A stretch of DNA of 64,000 nucleotides from Hymenoscyphus infarciens (taxonomy: Eukaryota; Ascomycota; Leotiomycetes; Helotiales; Helotiaceae): positions 121,610 to 185,609 of the forward strand of contig LLCB01000096.1 in the NCBI GenBank assembly GCA_001414345.1, given 5' to 3'. A program made the translations under genes and the position numbers. Each line of letters starts with the position of its first letter. The first letter of the stretch is position 1. Positions 1 through 10,440 of the stretch are shown here, piece after piece. Under the pieces are notes generated by a model. That model saw only the letters and a list, made by a program, of their open reading frames with translations, did no database searches and was not told where the DNA came from.

Positions 1-482
1 GGGGATCACACCCCGCTTATCAGGTGGTTTTCCTTTCGGAATATGGTTGGGAAACAATTAGGAAAGTGTGCATGAGTTCTTTTTTCTCTTCATCTTGTGA
101 TTCTCAAGACCTTTCTTTTTTGATTTGCACCAAATACCACTTTGTTACAATTTTGAGGCGAAGGGCTCAGGTGGAGGGTTCAGGGCATACATGTATGTAT
201 AGAAACAAATAGGCACACTTAAGAAGTCTTTGAAAAATTGACAACTTTGGTGCAAAATTTAACCACTTACATCTAGCCATTCTCTCGTATTTAAAGGGAC
301 CAATCGGAATAAATATTAATCCGAAATGCCCCACCCCCACCATGCTTCGCGAAGTTTCTATGGTAAGAGGACAAGGCTGAGCTTCGTCTCCCAACCACCT
401 GCACAACCTGGCACCAATTCACCCAGCCCCCATACTCATACTTACGAATCCCATAAATACCACCGATCCTCCCACCTTCAAA
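1..482. other. Upstream region of the cyclophilin gene
   Basis: No gene is seen here. The last 130 bases before the ATG at 483 are C-rich and T-poor in purine runs (many CCACC, CCCAC and CATAC words), which is common in 5' leaders of highly expressed fungal genes. An AT-rich patch with ATTTAAAG near 288 and AATAAATATTAA near 309 could be the core promoter. This is an inference from composition only. Confidence 0.3.
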
Positions 483-1711
483 ATGCCGCTAAACGCAACT
501 CAAAAGTCGCAGATTTTGGCGAAAATGACAAAACAAGGTCGCACCAAAGTATTTTTCGACATCACCATTGGCAAGAAGGACGAGGGTCGTGTCACCTTTG
601 AGCTTTACAACGATGTCGTTCCCAAGACTGCAGAAAACTTTCGCGCTCTCTGTACGGGAGAGAAGGGGGTGGGAAAAGCTGGAGTACCTTTACATTTCAA
701 GGGATCTGGCTTTCATAGGGTGATCAAGCAGTTTATGATCCAGGGTGGTGACTTTACTATGGGCAATGGCACTGGAGGGGAGTCGATTTATGGTGCCAAG
801 TTTGAGGATGAGAATTTCAAGATTAAGCACGAGAAGCCTTTTCTGTTGTCTATGGCTAATGCTGGACCGGGTATGTTTCACCCCTCTTTCCTCGCCCTCC
901 TCACCTTTGCGAGGCTTGGAAGGATGTAGACTAATAGCATATAGGCACCAATGGATCTCAATTCTTCGTTACCACAGTCCCTACCCCCCACCTCGACGGA
1001 AAACACGTCGTCTTCGGCGAAGTTCTCTCAGGCAAATCCATCATCCGAAAGATCGAGAACCAACCCACACAAGCAGGCGATAAACCCAACAAAGATGTCA
1101 TCATCACCGACTGCGGCGAGTTAACTGGCGAGCAGGCTGAACACGCAGAATCCAGAGGCCCAGATGTCACAGGAGATGAATACGAAGATTTCCCCGAGGA
1201 TCTCAACAAGCCTTTGACCCCCGAGGAAATCGTCGAGATCGCGACAAAATTGAAGGGATATGGAAACAAGGCCTTCCTCGAATTGAAGAACCTACAACTG
1301 GGATTGGAGAAATATCAAAAGGGATTGCGATATCTGAACGAGGATATGGGAGAGGAGAAGCCTGGTTTACAAACTAAACTTGCTTTGCAGAACTTGCGTT
1401 ACGTCCTCAACTCCAATTCTTCCCTTCTCTGCAACAAGCTCCAGGATTTCTCGGAGGGAAAACGATTCGCGACTGCTGCTCTTGAAGCCTCGGATGATCT
1501 CAGTGGTCCTGAGGAGTGCAAGGTTCTCTTCCGTCGTGCGATTGCGGAGCTGGGATTGAAGGAGGAAGAGCAAGCTTTGGAGGATTTGGAGCGTGCGAAT
1601 GCTCTTAGTCCTGGTGATGCGGCTGTTGTTGGGCAACTCAATGCCGTTAAGAAGGGAATTGCGGAGCGAGAGAAGAAGGAGAAGGCTGCGTATAGCAAGT
1701 TCTTCAAGTGA
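483..1711 (+). CDS. Cyclophilin-40 type peptidyl-prolyl cis-trans isomerase (CPR6/CypD-like)
   Basis: Two exons, 483-870 and 945-1711, joined across a 74-nt intron (donor GTATGT, branch ACTAAT, acceptor ATAG) give 384 aa, close to the ~370 aa of yeast Cpr6. The N-terminal half is a cyclophilin domain with KVFFDITIG, the active-site block [16 protein letters not shown] and, across the splice, [15 protein letters not shown]. The C-terminal half (about residues 220-384) is helical with TPR character ([31 protein letters not shown]). Known members isomerise X-Pro bonds and bind the C-terminal tail of Hsp90 through the TPRs, acting in the cytosol. The start could be the ATG at 525 ([11 protein letters not shown]), which matches the usual N-terminus of the family better; nothing in the sequence decides between them. 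Confidence 0.93.
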
Positions 1712-3420
1712 GCAATTGTGGGAGGACCATCTGATGGGTTTTACGACTTTACGATAATGCGATTTGAGCGATGAGTGGAAGGGAAAAAATTAGATGACTT
1801 GGCGGTTGTGGTTGCATAAAAATCAATGGGGTTGGTTGGTTGGTTGGTTCATTGATTTTCAGTATCATAATGAAGGGAAACTGAAAAAAAAAAAACGAAA
1901 TGCAGATGAAGTTAAATCTTATGAGAGTTTGTCATTTTTGTGCTTACCTAGTTTCGTGATTTAGGTGGGCACATACGCCAATGCCATAGCTCGTTGTAGG
2001 AGTCAAGCAAGTATTTTCTGCACTCTCCCTTCCGTGCTCAAGTTGTTTTGTTTCAGAACTCACTAGCGTGGTACTTTGTCAAGTGCACCAATGCGCCCGA
2101 CGACGCAAAATTGGAGATATCTCGAACTTGATGCAGGAACTTCGAAATGTTTCATATATAGTTGTGAATTTGTCGCTCGACGAGAAGATATTCATTCATG
2201 CAATGGATGAAGTTTTCGTTCTTATCTGCAATTAGTTGTGAGAAGCTCTGGCAAATCGTAGGTCACCTACAAATAGCCAGGGGGGGGAATATCCTATTTC
2301 TAGATAACCTAGGAAGAGGGTTGCAGAGATCTTGCTACTCATAACTGTGAACCACTTGGAATTGCTATTTCCGGGTAACCCGGGAATAGCTGTAGGAAAG
2401 TCTTGCGATTTGTAGGTAATTTGAAACAGCAGTATAAAGGTTCAGCTGTTGGTAGGTGACCTAGAAATAGCTGGGGAAAGAATTACCATTTATGGGTAAC
2501 CCAGACATAGCTGTAGATTAGTATAGCTATTCACGACTTAGCTGTAAACAGCTTCCTATAGCTGGGAATTCTAGGAAAGTGGCAGTGGGAAACGATGGCC
2601 TTGGGTTAGCAACTGTACTGAGATAAAACTCACTTTTGATATTTTCACTTGGTAGAAAACAATATGATTCGTAGCGCTGAGGTGTTGGCAATTCTAGCAA
2701 TTCTACATATATTCGGGAAGCTCAGAAACTGGTAAAACCACGCCGTGAAAAAGACCGGTTTTGTTGAGCGGCCTGGAGAAGTTGAGAGCGATCTAGAAAT
2801 TTGACTTCATTTTTAAAAGTCACCTTTTACAATATATGTTTCGCTTAAACCACTGAAACCACTTCGTGCTACTTGCGCAATAATGGTGCTCTAAATTGAT
2901 CTCAAAGTCCTCTCCACAACTATAAGTGGAGAATTAGAAGTAATAACGCTGCTAAACTTTACAATCGCTTAAAATTCAATGTTGAAGGATTCCTGAATGA
3001 TTTGAAATCGATCCTGTTCAGGTAGTCTATTTCTAAGAGAATGCCATGAGAAAATTATGTTCAAAATGCGTCTATAAAACAGACATACTTCGTGATAATT
3101 TCCATTCTAATACATCTGGAGTTCCGTTGTATACCTGCTAGTTAGGACAAATATGTGGCGTTGTAGCTAAGAGGGATACAGATCCTTCAATAATAGCGAT
3201 ATCCAATGGGATTGTCTTAACACCCAAGTACCTAGGTTCCAAAATTTCTGGCATAAGAACTAGTTTTTCGGGGATTGGCTTGTGTTACTGTCAGCTCCGT
3301 ATTGTTGTCAGCACCCACCCCTTTTTTCCTTTCAAGGTCTGAAATCAGTTTAAAAAACACGGCAGTGTGTCTATTTCATAACATTCAGAGACAGTGAAAG
3401 ACCAATAATGTCTCTTTTAT
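1712..3420. other. Intergenic stretch without a recognisable gene
   Basis: The 3' flank of the cyclophilin gene holds a (GGTT)n-like run near 1830 and an A11 tract near 1885. Apart from the palindrome cluster at 2258-2565, annotated separately, no open frame with coding character is seen up to about 3420. Confidence 0.6.
2258..2565. repeat. Cluster of imperfect palindromes with a GGTNACC core
   Basis: At least four units share a GGTNACC centre: GGTCACC at about 2261, GGTAACC at 2374, GGTGACC at 2455 and GGTAACC at 2494, plus a weaker one near 2303. The centres are flanked by inverted CTATTTC / GAAATAG arms and usually followed by ATAGCTG. The best unit (2364-2390) is a 27-bp near-perfect inverted repeat, GCTATTTCCGGG...CCCGGGAATAGC. 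The first is the 13-mer GTAGGTCACCTAC. Spacing is irregular (about 40-115 bp), so it is not a simple tandem repeat. Function is unknown. Confidence 0.6.
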
Positions 3421-3429
3421 TAATCTTAC

Positions 3430-3864
3430 CTTTGCATAGGACAATTTCCCCCGTATCTTGAGTTGCTGAGACATATACGAGAAGCAAGTATGTGCATCCG
3501 TCAACTCGCTCAACTCGACTTTGGTCTTATGGGCTTTCAGTTCCTTGCTTAGAATTCCTCTTACAACTTCTTCTCTGGTTACCCAACCCGAACAGGGCTG
3601 TGTAGTTTGCAAGACATTCATATAATCCACGTTCCCCACACTTTAACTTGGAGCCTCTTCTTCAACTGAAACATCAAGGCTCCCGTTGGATACTACCCCC
3701 TGCCATTGGAGAGCTTTAAAGTCCGAGTTACTCACGGAAGCAGAATGGCAAACACCCAAAATACTTTCCCCAGAGTACCCAGTCCAAGATCGTGGCCCAG
3801 CACTTCTTCGCGTCACAATAGTCTTTGCAGTCTTGGTTGTCGTCTTCGTGTTTTCTAGTTTCAT
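3430..3864 (-). pseudogene. Decayed gene-like frame, unrecognised
   Basis: On the minus strand one frame runs from an ATG at 3864 to a good splice donor (AAG followed by GTAAGA) just beyond 3430, about 145 codons, broken by a single TAA at 3643-3645. The surrounding codons read S-stop-S, so the TAA is one C-to-T change away from CAA (Gln), the kind of change RIP makes. The N-terminal part is basic (Lys/Thr/Arg-rich); the rest contains GESILGVCHSAS and TREEVVRGILSKELKAHKTK. I do not recognise the family and downstream exons were not found. It may equally be a chance open frame. Confidence 0.3.
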
Positions 3865-4215
3865 CTCAAGAATCTGAGCAAAAAAACGGCAAATAATCTA
3901 GACATCTATCTCATGATTCCTGTTTTCGTATTCAACGTCTGTCTGGCAGACGAGTTATATTGTAACACCCCCTCCCCGACCCACGCCTCAATTAAACCAA
4001 GGAAAGTTAAAAGTAATTACCAAGCAGATGAAATAGCTCGTAAAATCAGCGGTCGTCACGTCAAAGTTCTTCCTAAAGATCACATGAAAAAAAGCGGCGA
4101 TATTCGATATTACCAAAATTATCAATTTTATATCTGTACCTCCGGACTTTTAGTAAGAAAATCTATCAGGTGGCTGCTTTTCTTATTGCTAGGGTTTTGG
4201 TTTTGAATTGTGTGA

Positions 4216-4351
4216 TGTAATAAATGTGGAAATGTGCAATGAGCTTAACATTCAAAGAGCTATCTAGACTGGCTTCTTATAGCTAAAAGGTACGCTAGCT
4301 AAGCGAGTAGGTATGTGACCAGCATATAAGAGGCTATTCACTCTTGTAATA
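4216..4351. repeat. LTR, left copy of the 4216-5866 element
   Basis: 136-bp direct repeat beginning TGTAATAAATG and ending CTTGTAATA. It matches 5731-5866 with only transition differences. In the element's own minus orientation this is the 3' LTR. Confidence 0.8.
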
Positions 4352-5730
4352 TCCCCCTCTGAGCAATGCTACCTCGTAACCTTTCATTTCCCTTTCATTT
4401 CTCGTCCATTTCTTATCCATTTCCTAGGAAGCATCTTTAGAGGCGTCCCTCTTATATAATGTCCTATCCCCTTAAAAAAGTATCCTATAATAAGTAGAAA
4501 ACCGAAGGCAAACTTAAGTCCTTCGACAACATCCAAAGAGGCTATTAAGTCCTCTAAGGGATAACTAAGGGGTAGCTAATCTCTTAACAAAACTAAGAAC
4601 CTCGTTCCTAATAAATCGTATTATATTATATCGTTTATATTATATTCTAGGGCAAAGTTGTTTCTATCTTTTAAGAAAGAGAAGTATAACCAAAGGCTTT
4701 CTCTATTCCGTCTAGTTCGCTTCTGTTCTTCTCTTCATATCTTTTCTTGTTTTTGTTATTATACTTCTTCATCCTATATACTCTTTTAATATGTCCCTTC
4801 TTCTAATAGTGGTCGCATATCTTATCAATCTAGCACTTCTCGCTTTCGTAGCCTAACTTCTTACACTTCGCGTATTTCAAGAAACCAGGGTTTCGGTAGG
4901 CTAAGAGAGCGCTGCCTTTGCTAGCGAAACTAGCTTCCTTTTCACATGCTATTTCGTCTCAAACTATTTATATTACTTTGTCCATAGAAGTAATGTTATT
5001 AATTTACCAAAGTTGTATAATAGATTAGTAAGATTCGTAATTACGAAGTCCTAAGGTAAGAATAAGGATCATATACATATCGAGAGTAAGAACGACGTTA
5101 AAAGAGTCTACTTGTTTAGTAAGAGTCTTAACTTCTTATAAGTACTCTTCTATATCTTCGGTATTATCGCAGCGGTAGGTAAGAAGCTAAATAAGGGCTC
5201 TTATAAAGCTAGTTTAGTCGTCTAGGGCAAGGATCTTCTTAATAGAGTAAAGAAGGAGCTATTCGTTGTTGAAATCTCTGTCTTTAAGCTTATACTTAAT
5301 ATTAGTCGAGATATAAAGTGTAATAAGGTTAGCTGCTTCAACAAGTTGTGCTTGTTCAGTCTTATGTTTTATAAGCTTTTCCTTTCTAGGTTCAGTCTCC
5401 TTTTCGTTATCAGAAGGTTGAGCTATAAGATACTGTTCTATAATAATTTCCTATAGCTTATTTTAGCGAAGTAAGGCGTGGATATCGATTATCTATTTGT
5501 TAAAGTTCTTCTTTATAAGTAAGGGAATACCAGTACTAGGCTTGGGCTCTTTATTCAGGTCTGTCATTATAGCGGATTAAGTAAATCGTTGTTTTTATAA
5601 AGCGGGTGAATCGGTCACTTCCTTAAAAGTAGAGCAGGTTTATACTATTAAGCGAAGGAAGCTTAAAGCCTTAAGGTCTACAAGAGCGTATAGCTCTAGT
5701 AGATACGTAGAACCGAGTACATTGCTACTA

Positions 5731-5866
5731 TATAATAAATGTAGAAATGTGTAATAAGCTTAACATTCAAAGAGCTATCTAGACTAGCTTCTTATAGCCA
5801 AAAGGTACGCTAGCTAAGCGAGTAGGCATGTGACCAGCATACAAGAGGCTATTCACTCTTGCAATA
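5731..5866. repeat. LTR, right copy of the 4216-5866 element
   Basis: 136 bp, beginning TATAATAAATG and ending CTTGCAATA. The canonical TG...CA ends are altered by G-to-A and C-to-T changes. In the element's orientation this is the 5' LTR. Confidence 0.8.
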
Positions 5867-6232
5867 TGTGATAGGGTGGATTTTAGGGTTTTATTCAATG
5901 TGTTCCTTTTCGGTTTACTTGGGATAAGATTGTGAAGGGGGGTTGGTATATGGATCAGATTATGGCTTATGCTTGGTTTAGTGTTCCTAGTGAGTTTATT
6001 TCCCTCTTGATGGTTTATATAAGCAAGACCGTTGCTAATATTTTTTGCAGATATCATCGTGGCAATATTAATTCTACCTCTCCCGATTATCTGAAACTTG
6101 AAAACTACACGGAATCAAAAGATCGGGTTGACGATTACCTTTGCGCAACTTCAGTGCGCAAGTAAATCAATTCCTCTTCCGACAAGCATGTAATTTTGAG
6201 CTCGCTCGCTAGGAAACTCATTTATTGAAGTG

Positions 6233-6653
6233 GACTAGTTATTTCGATCCTTCGATTCAGCGTGGTTATAAAAACTAATGTATACGAAGAGATCTCATGG
6301 TACGGGACCAATTCAGGAACCTGGAATGTACCTATCTCATCGCTGCGTGTCTTCCCTCTGTACGAGCACTCCCCGTCCCGATTTCGAACGGATAAATTCT
6401 CGTTTGCGCTCTGAGAAAAGATCGATGGATGATAGGGAGGAAACGTAATACTTTTGGTAGGAGCCATGGAGTAGTTACTCCGGTTGAGATGGAACTTGAT
6501 GATCGGAGCGAGTTGCAGTTGGTTACTTGTTATCATTCCAAGAGTGTGCCGGAGTTTTATTCTGAGGGAGGATTTGGACAGAATTTGGTGAGAGTTGGAG
6601 GAATTCACGTCAGTAGATCTTATGGTCTTTCAAGTGTTACCAGAGTAGCGTAG
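6233..6653 (+). pseudogene. Gene-like fragment in two frames, unrecognised
   Basis: A frame with protein-like composition (VVIKTNVYEEISWYG, SRFRTDKFSFAL) runs from about 6233 to a TGA at 6412. The neighbouring frame then continues (GRKRNTFGRSHGVV, ELQLVTCYHSKS) to a TAG at 6651. A one-base shift near 6410 would join them. There is no convincing start, and a 128-codon minus-strand frame covers the same bases, so coding status is uncertain. It could be a remnant of a host gene cut by the nearby retroelement. Confidence 0.22.
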
Positions 6654-8455
6654 GAATTGTTAGGGATTTCAACATTTCTTGAAAGATTTCGTATCAAAAA
6701 ACGAAACCAGCCCGAATTAGTATCAACCCCGAGCGAGGACGAGTTTCCTTTTAAGAATCCTAAAGTAAACTAAACATCTAGAGACTTTATCCCTTTAAAT
6801 TTGTGCGAACCATAAACATGCTAAGGTTAGTCAAACAGCACGTTACACCCCACCCGCTGTCAAAACGCATCGCTAAGTGGGGTGCAGCCCCACGATGTGG
6901 GGAAAAAGTCAATTCAGCCCAGCCTAGCGACCTCCTTAAATCCACGGGGAACACATCCGCCCAAGATGCACTTTTGCTTATTCCCCAAACCCCCACCTTG
7001 TCACAAACCAACGACTGGTTCACTGCTGACGATAACTTTCCTTATGTTGCAATGGAGAGTTCAATGGCCCGATTTCTTGCTTTACAGTGGAGCAAACACG
7101 ACTCGCGGGTTGGAAAACGAATGGATACTGACTCGATTTTGAAATTTCGCGATTTGCAACAAAAATCGATTTCTGGATATACTTTCTTGAAGGGGAGATG
7201 CTTCCGAGGGGGTGGGGTGTAGGTAAGGATTTGTATGGATGGTTGGAAGGAAGGTGTTGTGGTGATCATGGAATCCGTGGATTCAGGAATGTTGGTGGGG
7301 GTTTGTTGGTTTTGACTCTTGAGGGTGTTGGTACAGGGGCTGTATTTGTTGGGGATGAAAGGACTGACTCGATGCTAATTATTGCGACTTGCAACAAAGA
7401 TGTTCTGGGAACGAGGAACTGTGAGGTTGTGGCGTGGTAAACAAAGTTCTGGGTATGCAATTACTCCAGTGAGAAGGGTGAGTGGAGTGGCCGTCAGTGA
7501 TTTGGGGACTTGTCTGTGGGATCTCAGGTACAACAACTTATTTTGGCTTTCAACCTTACTAATAGACAGCTTCATTTGAAGACGAGTGAAGGTTCCCTTG
7601 AAATGTTTGAAAGTCCTGCCAGCCGGTATGATAGACTTCACTGGTTGGTATCTTGTTATTAGCATATTGATATCTTATCGATATCCTAAGAGAAACGGGA
7701 ATCACTCTGCAAACACCTACTTTCACTTAGATTGTACGAATTGGCCCAGGAAATTCGAGATTATTGTTCGAGAGGATCTAGCAGAACTAGGAACTTAGTT
7801 CCTTAAACCTTCTGAAATCTCTCAGACAATCGTTTCATTCAATGAACTCAAATAAGGAGAAAAGGGGTGCTTCATAGAGTCATTCTCGCTTCCCTCACCT
7901 ATAATTCCATTTACGATTCTAATTTGCCATATCTTTTATTGCTTTACCGATGGTACAAAGTCTTACCGAATGGATCTCGGTAAGCACCAATGGCCTGAGT
8001 GAGATATTAGCGCAACATCTAGAAGATTAAAAAATCTAGGAAGACAGTCGGAAATACAAATTGGGAGTTACTGACAGCAGTACAATCTGGTGGAGTTAGC
8101 AAATCTGGTCAAGGGAAAGCAAAAAATCACATATATTAGCTGTTTCCAAGCTGCTACAATCCAATTAGGATCCCAATTTAATCCGAATAACGTGCTCGTC
8201 TTATAGTTTCAAGATATTTGCAACTGGGTATGCTCTAGTACCCAACTCGCATTGACATAGCTATCCTCAACTAACTTGACTCCCTCCCCGACAACGCTTT
8301 CACTCACTACAGAGAAGCCTTGGCCCACAACTCCGCACTTCAAATGCACTACTATATGCCAAAATGAGATAACTTAGATCCACCAAAGCGACCAATTAAC
8401 GACTACAACCCACGACTATTTTCCTTCCGTCCCGTGACAGCCCCCAAAAGAAGTC
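6654..8455. other. Gene-poor stretch
   Basis: No convincing gene. A C/G-rich patch near 6850-6990 contains the hairpin GTGGGG-TGCAG-CCCCAC followed by another GTGGGG. Two segments, about 7124-7165 and 7363-7400, share ACTGACTCGAT...CGA(C/T)TTGCAACAAA, suggesting an old local duplication. The segment around 7705-7780 resembles 18614-18690. Confidence 0.45.
7705..7780 (+). repeat. Degenerate dispersed repeat, copy 1
   Basis: It shares CTCTGC(A/G)AACACC(T/C)ACTTT, TTGTAC(G/A)AA and TATTGTTCGA, in the same order and spacing, with 18614-18690. The two are about 11 kb apart and both lie in gene-poor sequence. The family is unknown. Confidence 0.45.
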
Positions 8456-8559
8456 TTGAGATTGACGACCTCAAGCCTGACAAGCTTTAGTAGAGATGTA
8501 GGCCTATTAATTAACCCGGGGCGGGGGGTAGGTTGCACTTTTTTTCTGTTTTTTGCTCA

Positions 8560-8690
8560 TTTACAGGGATTTGGTTTGGATATGCTGAAGCGATTATACA
8601 TCTGGAAATTACCTAGGTTTTGCGAACATTTAGTGAATAGATGAATGTTCACAACAGAGTGGAGTCATAACTATAAGTATAATGTCTCGC
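8560..8690 (+). pseudogene. Probable relic of the 8877 gene family
   Basis: The sequence GCGAACATTTAGTGAATAGATGAATGTTC followed by ATAACTATAAGTAT is similar to the 3' flank of the intact copy (GCGAATGTTTTGTGAATCGAGGAATG... GACTATAAACTG at about 9171-9236). A short frame just before it ends in KLPRFCEHLVNR, comparable to the ALPRF end of the intact copy. This suggests a third, older tandem copy of which only the tail is visible. The evidence is weaker than for the 9355 copy. Confidence 0.3.
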
Positions 8691-8876
8691 CTCCTGATTT
8701 GTTGAACTGTGAATCATAAATATCAAGCATACACCAGATAGACCCAAGAGCCTCAGCCACCCAGCAAAACTCCTCCGAACACCTCACACTTCCTACTACA
8801 AAACACTCATCACACCAACAATAAGAAAACACAACAAGCGTTTTTCTATCATCACCTTCCAAGTCAAACCGCCAAA

Positions 8877-9134
8877 ATGTCGCCATCTATACAAATACGC
8901 TATCCCCGAACCCGACCCCTAAGCAGAAATATCGTTCAAGAGATCTACCACGTTATCAAGGAACTCCTTACCCTTGTTACATTATGGGTCACATCTTTTA
9001 TCTGGGCAGCGTTCTGCGTGGTCTGCGTCACGTGGGATTGGGTTTGCGAAGCTATTTGGGGTGAAGAGACGGAGGAGGGAGAACTCGATGCTTTACCGAG
9101 ATTCAACAACTGGGAAACTCGAAGGATGGAGTAG
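8877..9134 (+). CDS. Small single-pass membrane protein, unknown function
   Basis: An uninterrupted 85-codon frame, preceded by a C/A-rich leader ending GCCAAAATG, a good fungal start context. Residues 1-25 are basic and polar. Residues about 33-54 form one hydrophobic helix (LVTLWVTSFIWAAFCVVCV). The tail, WDWVCEAIWGEETEEGELDALPRF, is acidic. I do not recognise the family. That it is a real gene is supported by a diverged tandem copy at 9355-9582, which conserves the start context, the hydrophobic stretch, the V-x-E-x-x-W-G motif and the LP-x-F end. The function cannot be inferred; a small membrane or secretory-pathway protein is all that can be said. Confidence 0.6.
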   Translation: MSPSIQIRYPRTRPLSRNIVQEIYHVIKELLTLVTLWVTSFIWAAFCVVCVTWDWVCEAIWGEETEEGELDALPRFNNWETRRME

Positions 9135-9354
9135 GAGATACTGGGAAGTGGGACGAGGACGAAGAAAACTGCGAATGTTTTGTGAATCGAGGAATGTTTG
9201 GTACACATTCGCTGTATTGGATCATGACTATAAACTGTGAAGATTCAACAACCACAACACTTTCCCAGAACTTCTTCTACTTTTCATCGTCACACTAAAT
9301 GAATCCGTAACTAATAGCCGCAACGAAACTTTACCACCGAGTTAAATCGCCAAA

Positions 9355-9582
9355 ATGCAACGATTGGTTAGCTACCCTCATACTTACCTCCACGCTCAAC
9401 CTGAGCATAAAAATATCTTCCAAACGATATAGCACGAAACCATGGGAATTGTTGTCTTTATTACGTGTATTGTCTGGTTCATGTCGTGTGTTGTCAGCTC
9501 CACTGGTGATCGGGTTCGTGAAGTTGTTTGGGGTGACAGGTATTATGTGGACATGAAGGAGTTGCCGAAATTTGTGCGGTGA
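9355..9582 (+). pseudogene. Second tandem copy of the 8877 gene, broken by an in-frame stop
   Basis: Reading from ATG 9355 (context GCCAAAATG, as in copy 1) to a TGA at 9582 gives 75 codons that align along their length with the 85-aa gene: YPHT for YPRT, a hydrophobic segment IVVFITCIVWFMSCVV, DRVREVVWG for DWVCEAIWG and ELPKF for ALPRF. Codon 26 is TAG (9430-9432), where copy 1 has a Tyr codon, so the full-length frame is interrupted. An internal ATG at 9442 could still give a 46-aa peptide starting at the membrane helix. The flanks after the stop are also similar (AGGAGATACT in both). Confidence 0.55.
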
Positions 9583-9967
9583 AGGATTAGGAGATACTTA
9601 GAAGACCTTTATTTCGGGGTTATGTAATCTAAGCTATAAACTTAGGATACACTCCATGTGGGCATTGTGGCGTTAACTTAGTCATAAAATGTCGAACGGA
9701 AATGGATGTGAGCCACCGGATGGGAAAGAGCAAGAGCTGGACTGATGAGTCTCAACAAGGCTTGCACCTAAGCATTCAGTAGAGCGTGTACCAGCAAGAC
9801 AGAATGCCTTTAAAAACCCAACTTGACACACTTGTGGAGACTGTAACACGATAGAACGTCATGAACATTGAGAAAACACAATCATTGGTACATTAAATCA
9901 CACATCATACAAAAAACCCAAATATCCCCATCCCAATTCCACAACGCCATGTCCCAAGAACAGTATT

Positions 9968-10440
9968 CTAATCACTATCTTCCAACTCCGCAGCTTCCAT
10001 AGCAAGTTGTTGTTTCTTGATCTCAAGTTGTCTCTTCTTCTTGGCCTTCTTCTCAGCCTCCGTCAGAACCTTCTTTTGTTTTGGGGCTTGTTGGGTTTGT
10101 TGTTGTTGACCATTGGCTCCGACCTATTCACAAACCTATTAGCTCTTGTCCCAAGGATAGATGGGTTGGTAGGTGGGATATTAGACTTACGATGGGTAAC
10201 TCATCAGTAACACCTCCCACTGTCTTGAGAAGTGGGTTTGTAATTCCTCCAACGATAGGTAGACCTTTCGTCGTATCATCAACGGTATTGAGAAGTCTGC
10301 AAAGAAGACCAAATTAGCATACGATCGGAGAGGTAGCGAGGGGTAGCGAGGCAAGGAATAACTCACCCTCCCAGAAGCCCCCCATTACTAGCCTTCCCAT
10401 TGTTGTTCCCACCGCCACCTCCTCCAAGAAGTCCAGCCAT
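9968..10440 (-). CDS. Conserved-looking small Gly-rich, Lys-rich protein (111 aa), unknown function
   Basis: Three exons on the minus strand: 10440-10367, 10296-10191 and 10123-9968. The introns are 70 and 67 nt, with donors GTGAGT and GTAAGT and acceptors TTGCAG and AATAG, and all phases agree. The product starts MAGLLGGGGGGNNNGK, has a hydrophobic Gly/Pro/Val-rich middle (GLPIVGGITNPLLKTVGGV), then a Gln tract (GQQQQTQQAPKQKK) and a charged, probably coiled C-terminal helix (LTEAEKKAKKKRQLEIKKQQ) ending in AAELEDSD. I do not recognise a domain. The clean splice signals and in-phase exons are the main evidence that it is real. Confidence 0.7.

Larger units (their letters stand above)
4216..5866 (-). 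mobile_element. Short gag-only LTR retroelement, RIP-mutated (copia-type gag)
   Basis: Two 136-bp direct terminal repeats (4216-4351 and 5731-5866) bound a 1.38-kb interior, and the whole is flanked by a perfect 5-bp duplication, TGTGA (4211-4215 and 5867-5871). The LTRs differ almost only by C/T and G/A. On the minus strand a gag-like frame starts at an ATG at 5567 (MTDLNKEPKPSTG) and is riddled with TAG/TAA codons at former Trp/Gln sites. Near 4890-4810 it holds two zinc-knuckle relics (CKKLGYESEKC and CDHYWKKGH). No reverse transcriptase or integrase fits in the interior, so the element was probably non-autonomous (TRIM/LARD-like). Confidence 0.75.
3913..6165 (+). pseudogene. Possible small secreted-protein gene with an LTR element in its intron
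   Basis: Exon A, 3913-4152, starts with a short hydrophobic leader (MIPVFVFNVCLA) followed by DELYCNTP and ends at a good donor, GTAAGA. A possible acceptor TTTTAG lies at 5881-5886. Reading resumes in the same phase (GFIQCVPFRFTW...) and can run to a TAA at 6165 with further Cys residues, about 172 aa in all. Removing the LTR element (4216-5866) and one copy of its TGTGA duplication leaves a 78-nt intron, a normal fungal size. A second intron (GTGAGT near 5991, acceptor GCAG before 6052) is also possible and would shorten the product. The leader and Cys content suggest secretion. No family is recognised and the model is speculative. Confidence 0.27.

Noticed and set aside
6222..6608. 128-codon minus-strand open frame
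   Set aside because: No start context, no domain, and the plus strand has more protein-like composition; left as an uncertain fragment on the plus strand.
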